Below, piece by piece: positions 1 through 5,780 of a DNA stretch of 5,975 nt. Positions within the stretch are counted from its first letter, which is position 1. Every line of letters begins with the position of its first letter. The notes below the pieces were generated by a model, which searched no databases, was not told the DNA's origin, and worked only from the letters and a program-made list of their open reading frames with translations. Both the position numbers and the translations under genes were made by a program. The stretch comes from an uncultured beta proteobacterium (GTDB taxonomy: Bacteria > Pseudomonadota > Gammaproteobacteria > Burkholderiales > SG8-39): NCBI GenBank assembly GCA_902826155.1, contig CADEDU010000168.1, forward strand, positions 1-5,975. The letters are read 5' to 3'.

Positions 1-456
1 GAAAGCGCGTTGCAAGGCCGCGACACCGTCACCGCGCTGGGCGTGTCGGTGCCACTGCCGATCTTTCGCCGCAATGAAAGTGGCATCGGCAAGGCTGCCA
101 CGTCGCTCACTCAGGTGCAGATCGAGCGCCAGTCCACGCTGCGCGATGCGCGCGCACAACTCGAGGCGCTGTGGCGGCAGATCGAAGTCTTGCGCGGCCG
201 AGTGGATCGAATTCGCGCGAGCATCTTGCCGGTGCTCGAACAGAATCAATCGTTATCGGTGAAGGCGTTGCGCGCGGGCGAGATCGGCTTGCCGCAGCTC
301 TTGCTGGTCAACCGACAGGTTGTCGAGGGCAGGCGCGATCTCATCGAGGCGCAGACCGAGTTGCGCCTTGCGCGCGTCGATCTCGAAGCGGCGGCCGGTT
401 GGCCGTACGGCGATGCGCCGCTACCTTCGACGAAAGCAAACGGAGCAAGCAAATGA
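1..456 (+). CDS. czcC: Outer-membrane efflux channel, CzcC/TolC family (C-terminal part)
   Basis: This is the last 151 residues of a TolC-family outer-membrane factor; the start lies before the window and frame 1 is open from base 1. In a tripartite pump this protein forms the trimeric channel across the outer membrane and periplasm. The visible part begins with the family's strand-and-turn segment (GVSVPLPIFRRNESGIG, residues 14-30 of the fragment). Two long, heptad-like helices rich in Ala, Leu, Arg, Glu and Gln follow, including a LLLVNRQVVEGRRDLIEAQ stretch typical of CzcC-type proteins. A short Pro/Ser/Lys tail ends it. The stop codon overlaps the next start as ATGA, so the adaptor is probably translationally coupled to it. 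The family call is firm. The czcC name follows from the neighbours, and cusC- or nccC-type names would fit equally well. Confidence 0.9.
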   Translation, partial: ESALQGRDTVTALGVSVPLPIFRRNESGIGKAATSLTQVQIERQSTLRDARAQLEALWRQIEVLRGRVDRIRASILPVLEQNQSLSVKALRAGEIGLPQLLLVNRQVVEGRRDLIEAQTELRLARVDLEAAAGWPYGDAPLPSTKANGASK

Positions 457-458
457 TG
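442..458 (+). promoter_or_regulatory. Ribosome binding site and ATGATG start overlapping the channel stop
   Basis: GGAG at 442-445 sits inside the end of the channel gene. It is followed by two consecutive in-frame ATG codons at 453 and 456, and the channel stop TGA (454-456) overlaps both. The first ATG has 7-base spacing and the second 10, so either could be used; the difference is one residue. The arrangement is typical of translational coupling. Confidence 0.7.
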
Positions 459-1697
459 CGCACGACCCTATGCGTGGCAGCGGCAACGGTGCTGCTGGTT
501 TCGCCGCTAGCAGGGTGCAACCGCGGTGAACACAGCAGTGACGACGGACATGCACACGGGGAGACTAAGAGCGCCGCCACGGCGAAGGGCGATAAATCGC
601 CCCAAAGCAAGAAAGACGAGCACGACCATGGTAAGGAGGACAAGGACAACGACGCCATCAAGCTGAGCGATGCGGAGATTCGTGCCGCCGGCATCAAGGT
701 CGAGGAGGCGCAAGAGCGCGAGCACGCCGGTGCGATCGAGGCGACTGGTACCGTGAAGCCCAATCGCACTCGGTTAGCGCATGTCACGCCACGCGTCGCC
801 GGACGCGTGGTGAGGGTGCTCGCCAGCCAGGGCGACACGGTTCGCGCCGGCCAGGGGCTTGCCGTGCTCGACAGCATCGAGTTGGGAGAGGCGCATTCGG
901 CGTATGCGCAGGCCACGAGTGAGGTGGAGCTGGCGCGTGCCAATTTCGAGCGCGCCGAGAAGCTGCGTGCCGACGAGATCATTCCGCACAAGGATTTTCT
1001 TCAAGCGCGGGCAGAGCTGACCAAGGCTGAGATCACTCAACGCACTGCCCGTCACAAATTGCAGTTGCTCGGCGTTACGCCCGATCCGGGTCGTAAGGAT
1101 CGCCCAGCCTCCGCGTTCACCCTTACCGCGCCCTTCGCCGGCACCGTGATCGACAAGGACGCGGTGCAGGGTGAACTGGCGGGAACCGACAAGACGCTGT
1201 TCAGCATCGCCGATCTTTCCCTGGTGTGGATCGAGGCGAATGTCTTCGAGCGCGATCTCGCGCGCGTCGTGCCGGGCGGCGCGGCAACCGTGACCGTCGC
1301 GGCATTCCCCGATGAGCGCTTCGAGGGGCGGGTAGGGTACATCGGCGCCACGCTGGACAAGGATACCCGCACGGTGATGGTCCGAGTCGATGTGCCGAAC
1401 AAGGAGCGGCGATTGCGTCTCGAGATGTTCGCGAACGTGTCGATCGCCACCCAGGCGCGTGTGAAGACGCTCAGCCTGCCCGAGGAGGCCGTGGTGTTGA
1501 TCCAGGGGCAGCCGTCGATTTTTGTCGAAGCAGAGAAAGGCTTCGTTGCGCGACCGATCGCGCCGGGGGACAAGCAGCGCGGCCATGTGGCGGTGAAAGG
1601 AGGCCTGCAACCCGGTGAGCTGGTCGTCACCGCCGGTGCGTACGCGCTGAAGGCGCGCCTGCTCAAATCTCAGATTGGTTCAGGTCACGCCCATTAG
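453..1697 (+). CDS. czcB: RND efflux periplasmic adaptor, CzcB/CusB-like lipoprotein
   Basis: This 414-residue membrane-fusion protein links the inner-membrane pump to the outer-membrane channel. ATG 453 is preferred: GGAG at 442-445 lies 7 bases upstream, and a lipoprotein signal follows directly, with a hydrophobic stretch at 6-20 and lipobox LAGC ending at Cys22. The open frame extends upstream but only as a shadow of the channel gene. Residues 23-67 are a flexible, charged arm with His27, 33, 35, 57 and 59, a plausible metal-capturing segment. The adaptor core follows: first half-lipoyl around 98-143 (VTPRVAGRVV, QGDTVRAGQ), alpha-hairpin about 144-206, second half-lipoyl about 221-254 (LTAPFAGTVIDKDAVQGE), beta-barrel about 257-336, and membrane-proximal domain to about 409. 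The protein ends in HAH. It has neither the HGPNGG-type extension seen on some relatives nor an obvious CusB-type methionine cluster. Family is firm; metal specificity is not readable. Confidence 0.93.
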   Translation: MMRTTLCVAAATVLLVSPLAGCNRGEHSSDDGHAHGETKSAATAKGDKSPQSKKDEHDHGKEDKDNDAIKLSDAEIRAAGIKVEEAQEREHAGAIEATGTVKPNRTRLAHVTPRVAGRVVRVLASQGDTVRAGQGLAVLDSIELGEAHSAYAQATSEVELARANFERAEKLRADEIIPHKDFLQARAELTKAEITQRTARHKLQLLGVTPDPGRKDRPASAFTLTAPFAGTVIDKDAVQGELAGTDKTLFSIADLSLVWIEANVFERDLARVVPGGAATVTVAAFPDERFEGRVGYIGATLDKDTRTVMVRVDVPNKERRLRLEMFANVSIATQARVKTLSLPEEAVVLIQGQPSIFVEAEKGFVARPIAPGDKQRGHVAVKGGLQPGELVVTAGAYALKARLLKSQIGSGHAH

Positions 1698-1718
1698 GAG
1701 GCAAGACCGCGCTCCTCC
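1696..1718 (+). promoter_or_regulatory. Orphan Shine-Dalgarno with complementary CCTCC in the pump-gene leader
   Basis: A perfect AGGAGG (1696-1701) overlaps the adaptor stop codon. No ATG, GTG or TTG lies at a usable distance downstream, so it is not an ordinary ribosome site. CCTCC at 1714-1718 can pair with GGAGG at 1697-1701 (5 bp, 12-base loop); CTCCT at 1712-1716 pairing with AGGAG at 1696-1700 is an alternative. The actual pump start (1740) has only AAGG at 1726-1729, 10 bases away. The leader may form a small hairpin that affects ribosome loading; this is inferred from base pairing only. Confidence 0.35.
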
Positions 1719-1739
1719 CCCGTCTAAGGCCGCGCCACC

Positions 1740-4700
1740 ATGCTCGAACGTATCGTCGACATTTCCCTGCGCTACAAGTTGCTGACCTTGATCGCGTTCG
1801 TCTTGATCGTCTTTTTCGGACTCAAGGCGTTCGTCGAAGTGCCGGTGGACGCCTTCCCCGACGTCACGCCCAATCAGGTCAACATCTACACAGAGTCGCC
1901 CGGGCTCGCCGCCGAGGACATCGAGAAGCTCCTGACTTTCCCGATCGAGACGGCCATGGCGGGGCTGCCGGGTGTCGAAGTCATCCGCTCGGTGTCGCTG
2001 TTTGGACTCTCCTATGTCGGCGTCTATTTCAAGGACGACGTCGACATCTACTTCGCGCGGCGTCTGGTCAGTGAAAAGCTGCTGGAAGCCAAGGAGCGAA
2101 TCCCGCAGGGGTTCGGTGAGCCGCAGCTCGGACCGAACAGCTCGGGTCTCGGACAAGTGCTGTGGTACACGATCGAGTCGGCCGATGAGAAGCTCTCCTC
2201 GATGGATCTGCGCACGCTGCACGATTGGAGCGTGCGACTCATCCTGCGTACCGCACCGGGCGTGGATGACGTGACCACCTGGGGCGGGTTCGAGAAGCAG
2301 TATCAAGTGCACATCGAGCCCGAGCGCCTAGTGAAGTATGGCGTGACCTTCAAGGCCGTCATGGAAGCGCTGACGGCCAACAATCGCCAGGTCGGCGGCC
2401 AATACGTCAACCTGGGCCGCGAGCAGTTTCTGGTGCGCGGGTTGGGAATGGTCGCGACCGTCGAGGAGATCGGCAACATCGTCGTAGCCGAGCGCAACGG
2501 TACCCCGATCTACGTGCGCGACATCGCGCAAGTGCGCGAGGGGCCGGGTATGCGCTTCGGCGCAGTGACGCGCGACGGCAAGGAGGTGGTGCTGGGCATT
2601 GCGCTCGCGCGCATCCACGAGAACGCCAAGAACGTGGCCGAAGCGTCCAAGGCCAAGTTGAAGATCGCAGAGCAAACCTTGCCCAAAGGCGTGACGATCA
2701 ATCCGGTGTACGACCGCACCGATATCGTGAAGCTGGCACTGTCCACCGCCGAGCGCGCGCTGCTCGAAGGTTCGATTCTGGTGGCGATCGTACTGTTCTT
2801 GTTCTTGGGCGAGTTGCGCTCGGCGATCGTGGTGGTCATCACTTTGCCGCTCGCCATGCTGATCGCTTTCATCCTGATGCAGTGGGCGGGGTTATCGGCC
2901 AACCTCATGTCGTTGGCGGGTCTCGCCATCGGCATCGGCATGATGGTCGACGGCGCGGTGGTGATGGTGGAGAACAGCTTCCGATTGCTCGCCCACCAGG
3001 CCGGCAAGGCAATCGACAAGACCCACGTCATCTTGAGCGCGGCGCGCGAGGTGGTGAATCCGATCGCGTTCGCGATTCTCATCATCATCGTCGTCTTTCT
3101 GCCGCTGTTCTCGCTCACCGGCCTGGAAGCGAAATTGTTCAAGCCGATGGCGATCACGATCACCTTCGCCATGGCCGGATCGTTGGTGCTCACGATGACG
3201 TTGGTGCCGGTGCTCTCGGCGCTCCTGCTGAAAGCGAAAGAGGAGCGCGATCCCTGGTTGATGCGGGTCGCCAAGCGCCTCTACGCACCGCTGTTGGACT
3301 TCGCGCTGCGGCGCAAGGCGATCGTGTTAGGCGTCGCGCTGATCGTACTGGCCGGGGCGTTGGCGTTGTTCCCGTTGCTGGGCAAGGAGTTCATGCCGCA
3401 GATGCAGGAGGGCGCGATCATGATGCGGGTGACGAGCATCCCCTCGACCTCGCTCGACGAGTCGATCCGCATCTCGCAGGATGTCGATCGCATCCTCAAG
3501 AAGAATTTTCCGCAGACGAAATCGGTGCTCGCCACCATCGGTCGCGCGGAGAAAGGCGAGACCGTCGATGTGAACTATATGGAGATTCTCATCGATGTGA
3601 CGCCGCCGGATACGTGGCCCCAGAAGATGACCATGCCGCAGCTCTCCGATGCGATGCAGGACAAGCTGCAGGAGGAGATCCCGACGGTGGTGCTGTCGGC
3701 GACGCAGCCGATCCAGATGCGCGTGGAAGAGCTGATCTCGGGCGTGCGCGCCACCTTGGCGCTCAAGGTATTCGGCGAGGATCTGGCGACGATCGATCGG
3801 CTCGCGGCGCGACTCAAGAACGTCGTGGGCGAAGTGCCCGGCGTGGCAGACCTTTCGTTGGAGGCCAACAAAGGCAAGCCGCAGATCATTGTGAAGGTAA
3901 ATCGCCAAGCGGCGGCTCGCTACGGCATCAACGCGCAGGAGATCCTCGAAGTCGTCCAGGCGGGCATCGGCGGGGAGGCGGTGAGCACGGTGATCGACGG
4001 CGTGCGGCGATTCGATCTGGTCGTGCGCCTGCCCGAGTCGCATCGCAATAGCATCGATGCCATCAACGCAATTCCGATCCGCACCAGCGCGGGGGTGATC
4101 GTGCCGTTCTCGCGCGTGGCGACCGTCGAGATGGACGAGGGCTATACGTTCGTGCGCCGTGAATCGCTGCAGCGCTATGCGGTGCTGCAGATGGACGTGA
4201 AGGGGCGCGACGTGGACAGCTTCGTGCGCGAAGCCAACGAGCGGATTCGCGGGTCGGTCGAGCTGCCGACTGGTTATTGGGTGGAATGGGGCGGCGCATT
4301 CGAGAACCAGCAACGCGCACTCGCCAGGCTCTCCTTGATCGTGCCGCTCACGATCGGATTGATCTTCATTCTGCTCTACACCGCGTTCAACTCGCTCACT
4401 TACGCCACTTTGATCATCGCCAACGTGCCGTTCGCGGTGATCGGCGGCCTATTCGGTCTGTGGATCACCGGGCAATATGTGTCGGTGCCATCGGCGATCG
4501 GCTTCATCGCGGTATTCGGCGTGGCGATGCTGAACGGCATCGTGCTGGTGTCGGTATTGAACGACTTGCGTGGTCAGGGAATGTCGGTGCGCGAATCGGT
4601 CCGAAAGGGTGCGCTGCTCAGGCTGCGGCCGGTGCTGATGACCGCATCGGTGGCCATCTTGGGTCTGGTGCCGATGCTGCTCTCAAGCGGCGTCGGGGCC

Positions 4701-4895
4701 GAAACGCAGCGTCCGCTCGCCACGGTCGTCGTGGGTGGGTTGTTCACTTCCACCGCTCTGACTTTGCTGCTGCTGCCGTTGATGTACGAGTGGATCGAGC
4801 TTCGGCGTGAGCGGCAAGCCGCGGGGCGTGCGACGCCTTTAGCGCGTGCAGGCGGCGGTGGACCGCTCGAAGCGCCGCAGGAGAAAGAACCATGA
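1740..4895 (+). CDS. czcA: Heavy-metal efflux RND permease, CzcA family
   Basis: This is the proton-driven inner-membrane pump of the system, 1051 residues, a normal length for the family. ATG 1740 is the only reasonable start: an in-frame TAA lies at 1725-1727, and MLERIVDISLRYK matches the family N-terminus. TM1 is about 13-31, followed by the family hallmark PVDAFPDVTPNQVNI (35-49) and the first periplasmic domain. TM2-TM7 lie at about 341-547, the second periplasmic domain at about 548-860, and TM8-TM12 at about 866-1016. TM4 carries GIGMMVDGAVVMVEN (398-412) with Asp404 and Glu411, the likely proton-relay residues. The position of the first Asp of the CzcA motif is Gly398. By rough alignment, only Met614 of the CusA metal-binding methionine triad appears kept. 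A clear Zn/Co/Cd or Cu/Ag assignment is therefore not possible. The 30-residue cytoplasmic tail is Arg-, Gly- and Pro-rich. Its stop overlaps the next gene by ATGA. Confidence 0.95.
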   Translation: MLERIVDISLRYKLLTLIAFVLIVFFGLKAFVEVPVDAFPDVTPNQVNIYTESPGLAAEDIEKLLTFPIETAMAGLPGVEVIRSVSLFGLSYVGVYFKDDVDIYFARRLVSEKLLEAKERIPQGFGEPQLGPNSSGLGQVLWYTIESADEKLSSMDLRTLHDWSVRLILRTAPGVDDVTTWGGFEKQYQVHIEPERLVKYGVTFKAVMEALTANNRQVGGQYVNLGREQFLVRGLGMVATVEEIGNIVVAERNGTPIYVRDIAQVREGPGMRFGAVTRDGKEVVLGIALARIHENAKNVAEASKAKLKIAEQTLPKGVTINPVYDRTDIVKLALSTAERALLEGSILVAIVLFLFLGELRSAIVVVITLPLAMLIAFILMQWAGLSANLMSLAGLAIGIGMMVDGAVVMVENSFRLLAHQAGKAIDKTHVILSAAREVVNPIAFAILIIIVVFLPLFSLTGLEAKLFKPMAITITFAMAGSLVLTMTLVPVLSALLLKAKEERDPWLMRVAKRLYAPLLDFALRRKAIVLGVALIVLAGALALFPLLGKEFMPQMQEGAIMMRVTSIPSTSLDESIRISQDVDRILKKNFPQTKSVLATIGRAEKGETVDVNYMEILIDVTPPDTWPQKMTMPQLSDAMQDKLQEEIPTVVLSATQPIQMRVEELISGVRATLALKVFGEDLATIDRLAARLKNVVGEVPGVADLSLEANKGKPQIIVKVNRQAAARYGINAQEILEVVQAGIGGEAVSTVIDGVRRFDLVVRLPESHRNSIDAINAIPIRTSAGVIVPFSRVATVEMDEGYTFVRRESLQRYAVLQMDVKGRDVDSFVREANERIRGSVELPTGYWVEWGGAFENQQRALARLSLIVPLTIGLIFILLYTAFNSLTYATLIIANVPFAVIGGLFGLWITGQYVSVPSAIGFIAVFGVAMLNGIVLVSVLNDLRGQGMSVRESVRKGALLRLRPVLMTASVAILGLVPMLLSSGVGAETQRPLATVVVGGLFTSTALTLLLLPLMYEWIELRRERQAAGRATPLARAGGGGPLEAPQEKEP
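4879..4895 (+). promoter_or_regulatory. Ribosome binding site and ATGA junction between pump and PII-like gene
   Basis: AGGAG at 4879-4883 lies within the last codons of the pump gene, 8 bases before ATG 4892. The pump stop TGA (4893-4895) shares two bases with this start. The strong site and overlap fix the start of the PII-like protein and imply that its synthesis is tied to that of the pump. Confidence 0.7.
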
Positions 4896-5239
4896 AAGAG
4901 ATCAAAGCATTCATTCATCGGCATCGGATTGCGGCAGTGATCGAAGCGCTTGCAGCCTCCAACCAAGACGAACAAGCACGGTGCCGCAACATCTGCGTGT
5001 TGCCGGTCGAGAGCCTACTCAAGCCGGTGGATGCAGCCGAGCAGCACTATTCGATGGATCTCGCCCAGCCGATCATCCATGAGTACAAGCTCGAGCTGCT
5101 GTGTGAAGACGACCAAGTGGATGCGCTGGTCGCGTCGATCAATCGGCTCGGGCAGACCGGGCAACAGGTTGCAGGCTGGATCTTCGTGACCGAGATCACC
5201 CGCGCCATTCCGATCGTGCCCGATGCTGAAAGCAGATAG
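4892..5239 (+). CDS. PII-superfamily protein, PII-NG-like, linked to metal efflux
   Basis: This 115-residue cytoplasmic protein aligns by eye with GlnB over nearly its whole length. MKEIKAFIHRHRIAAVIEAL matches the GlnB N-terminus (MKKIDAIIKPFKLDDVREAL), and YKLELLCEDDQVDALVASI matches the beta-3/alpha-2 region. TGQQVAGWIFVTEITRAIPI (89-108) matches the B-loop and C-terminal strand. The middle T-loop region (about 25-60) is divergent and lacks the uridylylated Tyr context. Canonical nucleotide-binding positions look lost: B-loop Lys90 of GlnB is Trp96, Asp88 is Ala94, and the Arg101/Arg103 equivalents are Pro107/Val109. Cys31, Cys35, Cys71, His52 and His63 could be metal or redox ligands. A group called PII-NG, encoded beside heavy-metal RND pumps and lacking canonical PII signatures, is described in the literature and fits. 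A role in sensing metal or regulating the pump is inferred from position; no function is proven here. Confidence 0.85.
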   Translation: MKEIKAFIHRHRIAAVIEALAASNQDEQARCRNICVLPVESLLKPVDAAEQHYSMDLAQPIIHEYKLELLCEDDQVDALVASINRLGQTGQQVAGWIFVTEITRAIPIVPDAESR

Positions 5240-5314
5240 TTGATCTGTAGGACGTCGGTACTGGGTCATATTCGGTGTCAGACCTGGTCATTCAATCTAC
5301 GTGAAGGAGATCCA
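5240..5314. other. Intergenic gap with short direct and inverted repeats
   Basis: This is the largest gap between genes in the window (75 bases). GGTCAT occurs at 5264-5269 and again at 5286-5291, exactly 22 bases apart. GACCTGGTC at 5281-5289 is a palindrome around a central T, so the half-site GGTC appears twice in one direction and once inverted. Two copies on the same helix face could be an operator, or a small RNA hairpin before the next gene. TTGATC at 5240 and CATATT at 5267 weakly resemble promoter boxes, but their 21-base spacing is too long for a normal sigma-70 promoter, so no promoter is called. Confidence 0.3.
5304..5309 (+). promoter_or_regulatory. Ribosome binding site that sets the start of the His-rich secreted protein
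   Basis: AAGGAG lies 5 bases before ATG 5315. The same frame is open back to a TTG at 5240, but starting there would bury the signal peptide behind 25 unrelated residues. This site together with the signal peptide selects ATG 5315. Confidence 0.75.
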
Positions 5315-5734
5315 ATGAAATATGTGTTGGCGATAGTCGTTGGAGCACTGATGGCGATACCCGTCATGGTGCACGCGCAGCAAAAACACGACCACAAGCA
5401 CGGACACAAAGCGGGCGAGGACGAGCACGGCCCGAACGGTGGACAACTCGTCGAAGCCGGCAAGTACCACCTCGAACTAGTTGTTAAAGGTCAGGACCTG
5501 TCGTTGTACGTCTACGATCAGGCGAACAAGAAGATCGCAGCGAGCGGAGCGAAGGCCACGGCAACCATTGTCGGGCAGAACGTGAAGCTCGAACTGGTAC
5601 CTGCGGGAGAGAATCTGCTGAAGGGCGCCGGCACGTTCGAGGCGAAGGCCGCGACTCGCGTGTTGATCTCTCTGACGTTGGCCGGGCAACCGGCGATGCA
5701 AGCGCGGTTCTCGCCGTTTCACGCACACAAGTAG
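5315..5734 (+). CDS. Small secreted His-rich protein with an adaptor-type HGPNGG domain
   Basis: This 139-residue protein is predicted to be exported to the periplasm. Residues 1-21 form a Sec signal peptide (short basic start, hydrophobic core, VHA cleavage site before Gln22). The mature protein opens with HDHKHGHK (25-32), a strong candidate site for Zn, Ni, Cu or Co. HGPNGGQLVEAGKYHLELVV (38-57) and a predicted all-beta region to about 130 follow, including LYVYDQANKKIAASG. This pattern resembles an extension found at the N-terminus of some CzcB-type adaptors, where it precedes the adaptor core; the adaptor encoded here lacks it. The C-terminus is FHAHK, which echoes the adaptor's terminal HAH. 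Periplasmic metal binding, or donation to the efflux complex, is inferred from the His residues and location. The gene lies 75 bases after the PII-like gene and may have separate expression control. The gene itself is secure; its exact role is unknown. Confidence 0.82.
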   Translation: MKYVLAIVVGALMAIPVMVHAQQKHDHKHGHKAGEDEHGPNGGQLVEAGKYHLELVVKGQDLSLYVYDQANKKIAASGAKATATIVGQNVKLELVPAGENLLKGAGTFEAKAATRVLISLTLAGQPAMQARFSPFHAHK

Positions 5735-5735
5735 C

Positions 5736-5758
5736 CGGGAGGGTCTTGGGCGCTCCCG
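5736..5758 (+). terminator. GC-rich hairpin after the His-rich gene, possible weak terminator
   Basis: CGGGAG (5736-5741) and CTCCCG (5753-5758) form a perfect 6-bp stem with an 11-base loop, starting two bases after the stop codon. There is no T-run after the stem (TGTAGATTG follows), so a full intrinsic terminator is unlikely. Partial attenuation or protection of the upstream mRNA end would fit better. The next gene starts only 22 bases after the stem. Confidence 0.35.
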
Positions 5759-5780
5759 TGTAGATTGAGCGCAAACCTGG

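Noticed and set aside
171..452. Upstream in-frame extension of the adaptor
   Set aside because: It overlaps the channel gene in another frame and would put about 94 unrelated residues before a clear lipoprotein signal.
774..1610. Minus-strand open frame (278 codons) opposite the adaptor gene
   Set aside because: It is fully antisense to a confident gene, with no recognisable domain and a biased Arg/His composition.
1731..1743. GCGCCACCATG at the pump start resembles a eukaryotic Kozak sequence
   Set aside because: Every gene here is bacterial in type and arrangement; the match is short and GC-rich and is taken as chance.
2882..4051. Plus-strand open frame (389 codons) in another frame of the pump gene
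   Set aside because: Its translation is dominated by Gly, Arg and Asp, with no family resemblance, while the pump frame is strongly conserved.
3327..4313. Long minus-strand open frame (328 codons) opposite the pump gene
   Set aside because: It lies wholly within the well-supported pump gene, its translation is His/Arg-rich and low in complexity, and GC-rich coding DNA often leaves such open antisense frames.
5240..5272. TTGATC and CATATT as a promoter for the His-rich gene
   Set aside because: Each box matches its consensus at four of six positions, but the 21-base spacing is outside the normal sigma-70 range and even beyond the 19-20 bases of MerR-type promoters.
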